The notes under the pieces are model-generated. The model worked only from the letters and a program-made list of their open reading frames with translations. It did no database searches and was not told where the DNA came from. Below are positions 52,197-63,761 of a DNA stretch of 64,000 nt, one piece after another (the stretch's first letter is position 1; each line of letters begins with the position of its first letter). Made by a program: the position numbers and the translations under genes. The stretch is from Symsagittifera roscoffensis (lineage: Eukaryota; Xenacoelomorpha; Acoela; Convolutidae): contig NC_087068.1 in assembly GCF_963678635.1 (NCBI RefSeq), positions 52,118,563 to 52,182,562 of the forward strand, given 5' to 3'.

Positions 52197-53384
52197 TTAC
52201 GACATCATGACTACGGAGTCGAAACCACTTGACGCAGCTTCGGGCTACTTGCCCAGTCTAGAGTACCGGTGGTACGGTTCAGCGGGAACGTGTAAACCTT
52301 CCGGTTGTACCGTGATAGCTTTTTAAGAAAACTCGATAAAATTTCCTGGTACGCTCTCCGAACGAGGATTAGCTAACCGAGTAAGGGGGGGGGGGGTAAC
52401 TAGGGGGACGAAAAAAACGAGCAAAAGACAAAAAGCGAAACAAAAAACCGAAAAAGAACAGAAAAAAGGAACAAAAACTATAAAACAAAAAATGACAGTG
52501 ACTTTGACACGAAATTAGTTGGATCAAACCTTTATATTAATTAAATAGTATACCCATACTGTTTTTTATAAGACCGATCGTTTCGATCATTTTAGCAATC
52601 TGAAAAGGTGCCCGAGTGTGGGGCGTTGTGAAGGGTTTCAGATAGCTTGCAACTTAGCTGGACCATTAGGAGACTTGACTGGAACAGGTGGCCAGTCGAG
52701 TGGGAGAGTGGAGAGTGGTTCACAGGGACTTAGCTGGACCAGTAGGAGACTTGACTGGAACAGGTGACCAGCCAAGTGGGAAAGTGGTGCTGGTGATCAG
52801 CCGCAGGACAAGTCAAGGAAACAACCAGCACTAGCAGAGCAACAAGAGAAGACGGGGGCGTTCTCAAGTTGGTCAAACGGGTATCGTTAGAATCCACATT
52901 ACATTATAGGAAATAAGTGTAAAATTGGATAAGCGGAATCCCATTGATTTGAGGAAGTTTTTACTCAAGCAGGCCTGGAAACAGGTCTACGGTTTTTTCT
53001 CGAGAGGTTAAGCACCCGGCGCTTAAGGGAATTTTCGGTTTAAGAGGGGGGCTAAAGAGGGGGCACGTTAGAAGGGGGGCTGGTTAGATTAGAGGTTGGT
53101 GGTTGTAAAGTGTAAAAAGGGGGGACACATTAGAGTAACTAGTTGATCGGCATCGTCGATTTAGTTACATTATATTCTTACACGCGTCGGTTAAAAGAAG
53201 CGGATATCCAAATTTAACATCGAATTAAGGTAGGTACCCTGATCGGATCGGCAGGGGGGAACGGACAGAGACAGTTTTTGTGATACCCCATAAGATCGCT
53301 AGCAGGGGGGAGGAGAACGCGTGGCAATCAGGTACCAGACATTTTTTTGTTGTTGTTCAGATAAAGGGTTGACACAAGTCGCCT
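52197..53384. other. Element 2 leader, first part
   Basis: Non-coding. It has a G12 run at 52385-52396 and a tandem duplication of about 76 bp (52651-52790) containing ACTTAGCTGGACCA and a small hairpin (CTTGACTGG, AACAGGTG-type loop, CCAGTCGAG). No protein motif was seen. Confidence 0.5.
52651..52790 (+). repeat. Tandem hairpin duplication in element 2 leader
   Basis: Two copies of ACTTAGCTGGACCA(T/G)TAGGAG followed by ACTTGACTGGAACAGGTG and (G/A)CCAG. Each can form a 9 bp stem; copy 1 uses a G-U pair and copy 2 has one mismatch. Confidence 0.6.
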
Positions 53385-53654
53385 TTGATTTTTAGGTGGG
53401 TACAATTTTTTGCTTTTATCGATATTCATTTTTTTTTCTTTCTCTCTGTTAAATTTTTGACGCTTTTGGAGAAGAAAGTTTTAATCGGTTTTGGACAAAC
53501 CGGTGATCTCAAGACACCTAGAACAAGTTGGGTTTCAACTTGCGTCAAAATAATAAAAGGAAATAAATACAAGGGGGTTGGTGATTTTAACTTTTGGCCA
53601 GGAAGGTTGGGTTTTTTTGAGAAAATTTTTCCTAGAGCTCGAGTGGTGGTAGAA

Positions 53655-54270
53655 GGTACAGTAGGACAGGCAGTCTTGGGACAGGCAGTCTTGGGACAGG
53701 CAGTCTTGGGACAGGTAGTCTTGGGACAGGCAGTCTTGGGACAGGCAGTCTTGGGACAGGCAGTCTTGGGACAGGCAGTCTTGGGACAGGCAGTCTTGGG
53801 ACAGGTAGTCTTGGGACAGGCAGTCTTGGGACAGGCAGTCTTGGGACAGGCAGTGTTGGGACAGGCAGTCTTGAGACAGGCAGTCTTGGGACAGACAGTC
53901 TTGGGACAGGCAGTCTTGGGACAGGCGGTCTTGGGACAGGCAGTCTTGGGACAGGCAGTCTTGGGACAGGCAGTCTTGGGACAGGCAGTCTTGGGACAGG
54001 CAGTCTTGGGACAGGCGGTCTTGGGAAAGGCAGTCTTGGGACAGAACCAGAAAGTCTTGGGACAGTACCAGAAAGTCTTGTGACAGTACCAGAAAGTCTT
54101 GGGACAGTACCAGAAAGTCTTGGGACAGTACCAGAAAGTCTTGGGAGAGTACATAGAAGTGTTGGGACAGTACATAGAAGTGTTGGGACAGTACATAGAA
54201 GTGTTGGGACAGTACGTAGAAGTGTTGGTACAATACGTAGAAGTGTTGGGACAGCACGAAGAAGTGGTGT
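53655..54270 (+). repeat. 15 bp to 21 bp minisatellite in element 2 leader
   Basis: About 26 units of GTCTTGGGACAGGCA (53665-54045), then about five 21 bp units (GTCTTGGGACAGTACCAGAAA), then about six 21 bp units of the form GAAGTGTTGGGACAGTACATA. All share TTGGGACAG, so the longer units arose by adding 6 bp. The array is open on both strands in several frames because 15 and 21 are multiples of three. Protein coding is unproven. Confidence 0.9.
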
Positions 54271-54744
54271 GACGGTACTAAAGGGTCATAAGACAGGTCG
54301 AAATAACTGAATCAAAAGCAATAGGACTAGTTAAACTGCGGAACGTTAAATCGCGATAGATCGGATTCTGTTGGGATCACGAATTAGTAAAATTTTAATA
54401 AATCTTATTAGGAATAGGAAAGTAGTTTTTCTTTATTATTAAATTTATTATCAAAAATTTTTATTCTTAGAATAAGATTTTGTAAATAGCAATTTTGTAA
54501 ATAGAAACAATTGTAAATAAAAATCATGAGACGGAGCAGGGTACCGATAGCTGAAAAAAGAGCTGCAGAATCAAAGACAAAATATAACTCGTCGCTACGA
54601 AAAGTGACATCGGTTGGCCCAAAAATAACAAAGAAGAACTTTTCAGTTAGCATGGTCAACAGTTAGCGAAGAAAGAGGGCGCGGAAGGGAAACAAGCGAA
54701 ACCCGCCAACAAGATTGACCTAGAAAGACCAGACCAGAGAATCT

Positions 54745-56193
54745 GTGCATGAGGTGAAGAAGAAGACGACGGAGTCGACACCGATGCCGAATGCAGAAGA
54801 ACAAAATCAAAAGTCGATGGAATTCTCGCCGATAGACACTGTGGAGGACACAACGGGCAACACGCCAGAAACGGTAAAGGACGAGTCTCAAGTAAAAAGA
54901 ACGTCATTTACTGAAAAGTTGGCAATGATGGTCGGGATGAAATCAAGAGATATAGTGACGGGGGAACCGAAAGCCGAGAAAGGCAAAACATTTGGAACAG
55001 TTTCCACAAAAACGACAGAGGCCAACCAAGACGAAGACCAGGATAAACAGGGAGCAGCAGCCAACAACATGGCAACAGCTGACCATGAAACAACAACTTC
55101 TCTTGAGCTGGGCGATCTGATGGCGAAGCTAGATCAGATCGACAAGAGACTGAAGCACAGCGGCGAGGATAGAGAGGTGATAAAGAAAGAATTAAGATAC
55201 AACAAACACGAAGATCTGGACAATTATTTCAATCTGGCGAGGGCGACAGAGGAAAAGCTTCAGCAGATGTCAGACAAGAGAGATGCCACTGATGGAGAGC
55301 GAGACAGGAACATCAAAAAAGACATACAAGAGACGAAGCAACGGTATGACGCAGTGAACAGCCAGTTGGGAAGTCTGGAAACGAGAATGGACACAATGAG
55401 AAGAGACCAGGCTGAGAGTTCATGTGCCATACAGGCAAAATTAGACGCCATCCTGAGAAACTCTACATCACAAGATAAGCCGGTAACGGATCGAACGCAA
55501 GGTAATAGAGTTGATTTTGTGGAACCACAACGGAACAAACGGCAATCAACACCATTACCATTACCCCGGGATGCAGCGAGCACAGCACCGGGGGGGACTA
55601 AGACAATTATGAAAAGTGGAACCGCAAATACGACGGGTGGTCCAGGTGATTCCACGACTTACAATAATGCGGGACCTGATGCCATGACATGGGCCAGCAC
55701 CTGGGAGATGATGAATAGAACATTGGAAGCGTTCGCCACGAGAAACACTGAATCGAGCGAGAGAAGAGGTGGCAAATCCAGGAAAACCTTCAAGAAGCCA
55801 AAAGAATTTAAGGATGACTCAGACGGATGTATCGATACCTGGGTAGAAGTCATGAGACTACATTTGGAACAGGACAACTTGAACGACGAGAGACAAGCCT
55901 GCACAGCGATACTCAGTAACTTAGAAGGCACGGCCTTGAAATGCGTAGTTGCAAAGAAGGAAGAGGAACGCGACACAGCGGACAAGATCTTCGAGATATT
56001 GTTGAATCGATTCGGGTCAGGCATGAAGGGTCACCAAGCGATGATGAGATTCGAGAAAAGGAGGCAAAGGGACGATGAATCAATTGATCGATTCCTAGAT
56101 GATCTCGAGAGCTTGAGACGAAGGAGTGATCCTGAAGAGTCAACAAACAGAAGGAACTTTAGCATCGAAGTTCATCGATGGGGTGAAAAGTGA
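54745..56193 (+). pseudogene. gag: Element 2 Gag with capsid (482 aa, frame broken at the end)
   Basis: N-terminal 340 residues are polar, with a coiled-coil segment (about 115-230, rich in Glu/Lys/Gln). Residues about 345-470 resemble a retrotransposon Gag capsid: TWVEVMRLHLEQDNLNDERQ, LSNLEGTALKCV, LLNRFGS, RFEKRRQRDDESIDRFLDDL. The frame then changes: capsid text continues in another frame (56126-56464, ASKFIDGVKSDDLRTML). The N-terminal start is the first ATG after the leader. Confidence 0.75.
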
Positions 56194-56464
56194 CGACTTG
56201 AGAACAATGTTAGCAACGTACTATACTCTGTCGAAAGATAGTGCATCGACTCCTGAAGAAATGAGACAGAAGTCAAGGGAGTACATACTAATGAAACCCA
56301 AGAAGTACTCATATTCAGATAACAGGAATATGCAGGGGGGAGTCAACCACAAAGGTCGTCATGGTACAAGCCGAGAGATGACATGGACAAACGTAGTTCA
56401 TGCGCAAACTGCGGGTCAGCTGATCATCACGTGGCGGAATGCACAACATACAAACAGGGCATGA
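56126..56464 (+). pseudogene. gag: Element 2 gag continuation, end of capsid
   Basis: ASKFIDGVKSDDLRTMLATY and the following 60 residues are the helical end of the capsid. This frame is lost again around 56390-56460, where the zinc knuckle appears in the third frame. Confidence 0.65.
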
Positions 56465-57135
56465 AAAGTCTGGGATATGCACCCGATGAGGAAGATATGA
56501 GCCAGATGGAGGAACACGAGTATTATAGTGGCTTGATCATCAAGATAGGTGCGAGATGTTTCTTCTGCATTCAAGAGGGGCTCTTTAGGATGGACTGTCC
56601 TTTGTTTTGGGAGGCAGTGAAGAACCAGAGTCACCCCAAGCATAAGTTGGCGTTAGCGGCGGTGCAGAACCAGAAAAACAGACAAACCGAATATGAAACA
56701 AAACATTCGGAAGCACCGAGTGCGGAACTGCCAAAGAAGACGGTGAAAGCCGTAACGCAAGTCAACAGTGCAATAGAGGCCACGGCCAGAAATGCCCTAG
56801 AGATAAATTATGAGAAGGCGGCGGCAGAGGCTATCAACAAAGTCAAAAAGGACTTAGCGACGAAGGAAATAGAGCAACGATTGAAACAGGAGATCGAAAA
56901 GCAGAAGTTAAATGAGACGTCAGGTTGGTCGGTGCCAGTACCGGAAGCCGTAGCAGGGTCGACAAGGAGTGGTAATTGCAACACTCTGAAAATGGTGACG
57001 GGAAAGCCAGTCGGCATAACAAAGATCGGGGCCAGGATAATGTCAATAATCAGTGCGGGCGGCCATGAAGTAACGAGGAACTTGAACGAACCAAGCGATC
57101 AGACAATAATGCACATTGACGTGTACGCAGATTAA
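56383..57135 (+). pseudogene. gag: Element 2 nucleocapsid zinc knuckles and linker
   Basis: CANCGSADHHVAEC is an intact CX2CX4HX4C knuckle (C7, C10, H15, C20). The second, CFFCIQEGLFRMDC, has Leu where the His should be, unlike element 1. The Lys/Glu-rich linker resembles element 1 (NCNTLKMVTGKPVGITK). It ends at an in-frame TAA (57133-57135) at HIDVYAD, where element 1 reads on. Confidence 0.75.
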
Positions 57136-57376
57136 TTGAGTGCGATAAGCCCACAGACGACGTCTAGAGCCTTGAGGGCGCTACTCACGAGAGGTGGCAG
57201 CAAATCAGTCCGTGTTGAAAACAGATATACAGAAGCTTATGGTCCGCATGAGGTGATGCTAAACATAGATGGGATAAACATCTATACGAAAACTATGATA
57301 ACATGTGATGAAGATCTAGTGGGCAGATCTACGTGGGCAAAGAAGAACTAAAAAAAGATCGATTGGACACTGCGCC
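57136..57376 (+). pseudogene. Element 2 pre-protease linker, frame-broken
   Basis: TSRALRALLTRGGSKSVRVE and MLNIDGINIYTKTMIT match the element 1 linker. Two single-base-type frame changes follow (near 57325 and 57355) before the protease ORF. Confidence 0.65.
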
Positions 57377-58339
57377 ATGGTGGAAGAAGATGCAATGCAC
57401 ACCGGGACGGAAGCGGACGTGTCAGCACACGTGCTTGACATAAGTGGCAAAAAGACTCAGTTACGTGGGTTACTTGATACGGGAGCGGTCTTGAGTGTTA
57501 TACCAATCGAAACTTGGGAACGAATGGGTTTTGACAAAGAGGACTTGATAGACTCAAGAATACGGCTATCAGCTGCGAACAAAGGGGCGCTGCGGGTACT
57601 AGGCAGAAAACCAATAATAGCCCTAAATCTAGGGGAACGCAACCTGTGGATGAGCTTTCTTGTGGTGGAAAACCTAGACGAGTCTGACCAGTTCATTTTA
57701 GGCAGAGGCTTCATCAAGAACTTCGACGTAACGATTGATCTAAGCAATGCCATGTTCAGGATTCGAAACCCGGATAGGAAGTACGTAATTAAACCGGTAA
57801 ATCTGGTAATGGCAAATGAGAATAAAGTGCCGGTGTTCTTGAGTAAAAGGGTAAGGCTGAAGGCGAACGAAGCGGCAATTGTAGGCTTACGGATGAAAAA
57901 TTTTAATGAGTTAAATGATAGTAAGCAAGTATGCATAGTTCCCAATCCAAACAGTCAAAGTGCTGCTGTTTTAGGAAGATCCTTCTCGATAACCAAGAGC
58001 GGTCTCTGCGTCAGTGTCTTGTTGAATACTCTTGACATACCCATAACAACCCAGAGGGGAAGGAAGTTGGGATATGCCTTACCCGTGAAAACTCGATATG
58101 AAATGACTGAAAATGTAAAAGAGAATGAAGTAATTGAATGTCCCAATCACAGGGACAAGATTTGTATATTGAGACGATTGAATAAAATAAAAAGTTCATC
58201 AGGTCTTGTAAAGTCACTTAAGTCAGAGACAGACGATGGACTATCGAGTTGTTCAAATTTCCCAGAAAGACCAACATTAGAGGAAATGGAAATGGATAAA
58301 GCAGTTTTTCCTGAAATAGAGCATTTAAAGGGTAGGTAA
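57377..58339 (+). pseudogene. pro: Element 2 aspartic protease and pre-RT region (320 aa)
   Basis: LLDTGAVLSVIP (D34-G36) and FILGRGF identify a retropepsin. The flap and core match element 1 closely. Unlike element 1, protease and the region before RT (VPNPNSQSAAVLGRSFS) are in one frame here. The ORF ends at a stop near 58337, where the RT-leading text changes frame. Confidence 0.8.
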
Positions 58340-58482
58340 CGGATGAACAACTCGAGGCCATCAAGGACTGGCTAGAGCGGAACGAGGAAGTTTTTACGAG
58401 ACATAAAGCAGACATTGGATGTTGCAATTTTGTTGAACATGAAAAAGAGTTTGAGGAGTCCGCGGTACCGCACAGGGAGGGG

Positions 58483-59118
58483 GTGAGGCGCATGACCCCA
58501 CACAAATCGGATGCGTGTAGAAAAGAGATAGAGACACTACTAGAGTATGACATGATAGAACCATCCAAATCACCGTGGGCGTGTGGAGTAGTGATGGCCA
58601 AAAAGAAAGGCGACCAATTGAGGTTTTGTTGTGACTTTCGGTACCTGAACTCCGTCACGGTGAAGGATGCCTATCCCATACCTAGGATTAATGAGAGCCT
58701 TTTGAAGTTAGGTGATGCAAAATTTTATACGACTCTTGGTTCAGGTTTGGCCTTTTGGCAAGTCCCGTTGAGGAAGCAGGACAGGGACAAAACAGGGTTC
58801 GCCTGCGAGTTAGGGCTGTTTCAATGGAAACGGATGCCGTTTGGTCTTTGCAATGCCACGGCTACATTTCAACGGTTGATGGCACATGCATTGATAGGTG
58901 TGACAAAGAAGTATGGCAATCTGGTAATGTGCTACGTGGATGACGTGGTAATAGCGACGCCTACATTGGAAGATCACATCGAGCGACTGGACGAGGTGTT
59001 TGCATGCATGAAGAGGTCAGGGCAAACCATCAAAGTGCGAGATACTCAAGGATTCAATAAAATACTTGGGGAGGATGGTGGACAGGCGCGGCATCAGACC
59101 AGATCCAGATGCAGTTGA
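58483..59118 (+). pseudogene. pol: Element 2 reverse transcriptase (frame-broken, motif A Asp lost)
   Basis: Contains FRYLNSVTVKDAYPIPRINE, RMPFGLCNATATF and an intact YVDD box (TAC GTG GAT GAC around 58934). Motif A reads TTLGSGLAFWQ; the Asp codon is replaced by GGT at 58738-58740. From about 59020 the frame is lost and the last 30 residues are not RT. RT text is also open upstream of the first ATG here. Confidence 0.82.
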
Positions 59119-59158
59119 AGCAGTGCTAACTTAGAAATCGCCATAAACGGAACACCAA

Positions 59159-59926
59159 TTGATGAGCTTCCTGGGTTTCGCGAACTATTACAGGGAATTC
59201 ATCAAGGGTTATGCGGATAAAGTATACCCGATGCAACAATTAATGAGACACAAGTGCAAGAAGTTCACGTGGAACAACGCAGCTGAAGGATCATTCCAGA
59301 GAATAAAGAAAGAGTTGTGCGAGGCACCAGTGTTAGGGATGCCAACGGAGAAAGGGATGTACGTGCTGGATACGGATGCGTCGGTAGTCGCGATTTCTGG
59401 AATTCTCCATCAAGAACAGGAATGGAACGGGAGGACAGTCTTGAGACCAATAGCATACGGGAGCAAGGTCTTGAGTGATACGGAAATGAAGTACGGGGCG
59501 CCGAAAGCGGAGATGTTCGCGGTGGTCACCTTTGTCGAGAAATATAGAGCATACCTAGGCAGTGAGCCGTTCAAGCTGCGAGTCGACAACAGGGTACTAA
59601 GCTGGCTGAAGACGTACTCAATGGACCAGAGCTACATTGGGAGGTGGATAGTTCGCCTGGACGGGTACAACAAGATAATTGAGCACAGAACAAGGGATAA
59701 AAATCAAAATGCCGATAGCTTGAATAAGAAGACGGAGTTCTACGAGAGACAGGAACAGAGGGAGGCGAATAGGTCAGAAATAAAAGAGAGCTTCTCCTTC
59801 ATGGATAAGGAAACGAATGGTAGTCTTCCAATCATGAGATGGTTTGAAAAGTCAAGCAAACCGATACAAGATCACCCCGAATTACCAAAAAAGCCTCCAG
59901 AGAAAACAATCTTGAAGAAGACCTGA
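59159..59926 (+). pseudogene. pol: Element 2 RT thumb and RNase H (255 aa)
   Basis: Starts in the RT connection (SFLGFANYYREFIKGYAD). RNase H residues are present: LDTDAS, KAEMFA, RVDNRVL, QNADSL. It is very similar to element 1 over about 180 residues, then diverges at the Ser/Lys-rich segment and stops. Confidence 0.82.
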
Positions 59927-60953
59927 GGAACCGCCGATGGGGATAATGCTCAAGTCAAAAATTGTGAGAGAGACGCTCAAGGCGAAAGGCTATGACCTAA
60001 ACAAGGTAGAAACGGGAGAAGCACAGATAGATGAGGAACTGATGAGATAACTCCAGAAACTGGAAGACGATAAACCCGTGATCGAAAGGAAGGGCAGGGA
60101 GGAACCGGAAGTCACGATATTGCGAAGGAGTGAGACAGCCAGCGGCAAAAACACCTCAGAAGAGAGTAATCCTGATGGTAAAGAAATCGTGCAGTCACTT
60201 GGGGGCAAAATCCCTGATGACACACTCGAGCGGACTCGGGTTAGGAAAAAGAAAGTGGCGTTTAAGGAGGAAGTTGAACACCTTGGAACAGGTCAAGAGT
60301 CCGGGAAGTGGTGGCCCACAGAGGAAGAAGATGTTGGAGAAGGAAAATTGTCCGGGGAGCGTGAAGAATGGGATGAAGATTCGGAGCGCAGCAGCTACGA
60401 GCTACGACCAGGATAGTCTGTGCATGATACTGGCAGAAGAGAAGATGAGACACCGAGACAGGGAGCTGCAGACGGATCCCTCATCAGGAACATACAACTT
60501 GGATCAGCAAGAAGTGCGAGGAGGTGAAGAGCTTGAGAAAAATGCGGTATCGAGGAAACCGTTCAGGAAACTATCTTGGTCCAGAGGACGACAGAAAGAT
60601 CATGAAAAGGATAGTGCGCGTTAAGCTGAAAGATGACATCCACAACCAGGGGGAAATGAATGGTCAGATAATGGCACTAAAGGAGCATGTCAAGGCGAGA
60701 TACCGGCTGTCGGATCTAATAACGGCCCAAAAGAATGACAAGATGACAAGTAACCTCTCCAAATGGATCCGGACGGGGTCCAAAGAGAAGGGGGATTGGA
60801 AGAAAACAGCTACAAGATCTTGAGCCAGTTCTACAAAGAAAGAAAAGATTTACTCTATCACACAGCTGATGGGTTGGTAGCGTGCAAGAGAAAGGATGAG
60901 GAGAAGATATTACACAAGTATCAGACCGAAGTGAATTCAGATCGCACGATCAA
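59927..60953 (+). pseudogene. Element 2 RNase H-integrase insert, heavily decayed
   Basis: Corresponds to the acidic insert of element 1. Pieces of text in all three frames match it (ARYRLSDLITAQKNDKMTS, DGLVACKRKDEEKILHKYQT). A TTGTCCGGGGAGC string near 60346 equals the PPT-like motif of element 1. Confidence 0.65.
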
Positions 60954-63179
60954 ATGGGGCACCAGGGGATAGACAAGGTGCAACAGAGAATACTTCACAA
61001 GTTTGATTGGCCAGGATTAAGCAAAGCCTGCGAGAGATGGGTGAATGCATGCCTGGCATGCCTGCAAGTGAAAGACCCAAGGAAGATGAAGTTCCCACTC
61101 AAGTCCGTTGAGAGTTCGGAGTTCAACGAAGTCGTGCAAAAAGACCACCAAAAGATCTGTATGACAGAGTCGGGATATAACCAAATACTAGTCATAATAG
61201 ATCACTTCACAAAGCTGGTAGAAGCGGTGCCGTGTCAGACATCCTCTGCAGAAGAGACTTGCGACCACTTGATAACACCTTGTATATCACGGTATGGCTG
61301 TCCCATGACATTTCAGTCGGACAACGGCGAAGCCGTCGTGGGGGACCTGACGAAAGAATTAATGAAGAGGTCTCATATAGCTCAAGCGCACTCAACGACC
61401 TACCATCCCCAGACCAACGGGTTGGTAGAGAGGCAGAATAGAACGCTGGTGAACATGCTGAGGGTATACTGCTCAAAGTACATGACGGATTGGGATAAAT
61501 ATCTGCCGCAGGTGGTAGGGGCGTACAACAGTACGCAACACTCAACAACAGGAATTAGTCCCTTCATGATGCTGACGGGCAAGGAAAGAGCGATGCCCCT
61601 AACATTCTTTTACCCGGAGTACGAAGGGAAAAAGACGTTGCCTCAACCTTATGTGAAAGAAGCGATCAGGAGACAGCAGGAATTAAACGAGCTCTGCAGG
61701 AGGAATACTGCGCAAGCACAAAGGAGACAGCGCAAGAAATACGATGAGAAGATACTGCACGCAAAATCATACGCAGTGGGCCAGTACGTGTGGGTCTTCC
61801 AGAATTTCATACCTCCCAAAGGTACAAAGAAACTACTCAAGAAAAGGAGAGGAACGTTCATGATAACGGAAGTGCAACAGCAAGGACGGTTTTATCGCTT
61901 GAGTACGGGGCGTGCAGCGCATTATGAAATTTTGAAACCTCATGTCCCATCCCCAGAAGACTGGTGCGTACCGCAGAACATGGAGGGACTCGAGTACTTA
62001 TTGGCGGAACCAGCTTGCGAGGTGAATGAAAAAGGCACCCGAGAGAAAAACGATGGCAACGAGGGCTTGAGTCTGGACAACAATGAAAAAATAGAAGCGG
62101 ATTCAGAGGCAGAGTCCTTTGTGGAAGAAAACTGGAACGATCCGGAGCAGGAAGATGTGCCAAAGTGGACGGAACCGGACTTGCCGATAACAGCAGGAAC
62201 CAGGAGCGGTAATCGTAAACGGACGGGCATGAGGTACAATAGGTACGGGGATGACTTCTTAATTGACAAGATAAGGCCTGATGAAGTGGGTAACGAGTTA
62301 CTGAGTGTGGGCGAATTGGTGGCAGGCGATGAATGGCAAATCATCAACGACAGTGAACACTATCCAAAGGAGGATTACTCCACACCAGAACAAGAAACAG
62401 ATCTGGAACAGAGCGAGATAGAGAGGAGGGAGAACACGAACCTGAGAATACTAGAGTGGATGCGTGGGGTCAAGTGCGAAGAAGATGAAGGGCTAAGCAT
62501 CAGACAGGTCGACGTGTCAGCAGAACAACATGTGAAAACGGAAGATCCCCTCTTCGGTTGGACAGCAACCGACAAGCCGCTAGAAATACCCCCCGATAAT
62601 TTAGACCCAGCATCATCGACGGGGACGTCGATAAATTTTTTTGTCCGGGGTGTGGGGGTAGGACTTACCCACACCGAAAATTTGATGATAAACAAACTAA
62701 GGGAAGTAAGAGAGACCAACGGACTAGAACTGGGCGAGGAAGAAGCTGAACCTACAATAGGACGAAATTTCAAAACGAAATTTGATATCCTCAATGAATA
62801 CTCGGAGAACATCCTAATAACGGACAGCGACTTCATTCTGTCAGACAGGACTAGCACGATCTGTATAACGGCGGACATGAGCTTCAAATCGAGACTGGAA
62901 GCTGACTTCAAGAGGGAATACCAGAACGTGGAGTTTCTGTTCAGACAGAGACCGGGGCTGGGAGGAATGGCTGCGCTTCCCCCATCAGTGGCACAAGTCC
63001 CGGGCAAATACCTGTGCTTTCTAGTGACGAGGGTCAATGATAGGAATACAATAGATCGTGAGCACGTGATGTTAGCACTAACTAGGCTGAGGGATTTCAT
63101 GATTGAAGGAGGGATAATGGAGGTCTCGATGCCAGCTTATGACCCAAACAGGGGCAAGTTGAGCCCAAGGGAGTTGTAG
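60954..63179 (+). CDS. pol: Element 2 integrase with macro-like C-terminus (741 aa, open)
   Basis: The integrase zinc site is partly included (MGHQG, then CLAC at 33-36). The DDE triad is D64 (QKDHQK), D123 (FQSDNG), E159 (NGLVERQ), with 35 residues between the last two. The GPF-type module follows, with GTF in place of GPF. A long acidic linker comes next, then VRGVGVGLTHTENL. Residues 619-741 are the macro-like domain (TDSDFIL, ITADMSFKSRLEADFKREY, GKYLCFLVT, VSMPAYDPN). It is the only large ORF of this copy without a break. It would normally be part of a Gag-Pol protein; the ATG at 60954 is internal. Confidence 0.83.
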   Translation: MGHQGIDKVQQRILHKFDWPGLSKACERWVNACLACLQVKDPRKMKFPLKSVESSEFNEVVQKDHQKICMTESGYNQILVIIDHFTKLVEAVPCQTSSAEETCDHLITPCISRYGCPMTFQSDNGEAVVGDLTKELMKRSHIAQAHSTTYHPQTNGLVERQNRTLVNMLRVYCSKYMTDWDKYLPQVVGAYNSTQHSTTGISPFMMLTGKERAMPLTFFYPEYEGKKTLPQPYVKEAIRRQQELNELCRRNTAQAQRRQRKKYDEKILHAKSYAVGQYVWVFQNFIPPKGTKKLLKKRRGTFMITEVQQQGRFYRLSTGRAAHYEILKPHVPSPEDWCVPQNMEGLEYLLAEPACEVNEKGTREKNDGNEGLSLDNNEKIEADSEAESFVEENWNDPEQEDVPKWTEPDLPITAGTRSGNRKRTGMRYNRYGDDFLIDKIRPDEVGNELLSVGELVAGDEWQIINDSEHYPKEDYSTPEQETDLEQSEIERRENTNLRILEWMRGVKCEEDEGLSIRQVDVSAEQHVKTEDPLFGWTATDKPLEIPPDNLDPASSTGTSINFFVRGVGVGLTHTENLMINKLREVRETNGLELGEEEAEPTIGRNFKTKFDILNEYSENILITDSDFILSDRTSTICITADMSFKSRLEADFKREYQNVEFLFRQRPGLGGMAALPPSVAQVPGKYLCFLVTRVNDRNTIDREHVMLALTRLRDFMIEGGIMEVSMPAYDPNRGKLSPREL
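62808..63176 (+). other. Macro-like domain at the pol C-terminus (element 2)
   Basis: Aligns without gaps to the element 1 domain through YDPN. Identical key blocks: TDSDFIL, ITAD, ADFKREY, RPG-GGM-ALPP, GKYLCF, ALTRLRDF. Conservation here is better than in the neighbouring linker, which suggests constraint. Confidence 0.55.
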
Positions 63180-63761
63180 GCCATCCTACACGTGGTCTTC
63201 GCAGAAACAGAGATAATGGTACACCTACACAAGAAGTACTACTTGAGTACCGCCTGAGGTACGGGTGGACAACGGAGGCCTCGAGTTGGGGGTACATGTG
63301 GATCTTGAGTAAGGGTACAAGGGGACCTCGGGGCAGGTAGATGGATTTTAACGTGATTGGTATGACAATTATAATTTAAAAAATGATGGTGCTAAAACAT
63401 TAGATGAATCTGCATGCTCTTAAAAACTTCCAATTGAATTATTTTAGTAAAACGGACGGAGGGATAAGGTTTTAACTACAATAATGAGGGTTTTTTTGTA
63501 GGTTAGGAATATGACACCTTAGTCTAAAAAAGGGATTTTACTTTCAGATTGATTTGATAAAAACCAAAGTTGACAACTAGAACACTATCATTGAAAAGGG
63601 AATAGAAAGTCTTGAATAAAGTTCACGATCAGAAACATTCGGAAGAGATTTCTCGAGTACTCAAGTAGGTACGTAGTTCACGAGTTGGTTCGGTAATTCA
63701 CGAGTTGGTTCGGTAATTCACGAGTTGGTTGGTGCGCGAGATAAACTAGAAGTTGTAAAAA
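63180..63761. other. Element 2 spacer between pol and post-pol ORF
   Basis: Non-coding. It contains a short tandem repeat at about 63670-63735 (GAGTTGGTTCGGTAATTCAC, two and a half units). No splice or promoter signal could be assigned. Confidence 0.5.

Noticed and set aside
53426-54257. Two long minus-strand ORFs (about 240-256 codons) of Cys-Pro-Lys-Thr-Ala and Leu-Ser-Gln-Asp-Cys repeats
   Set aside because: Antisense shadows of the 15/21 bp minisatellite.
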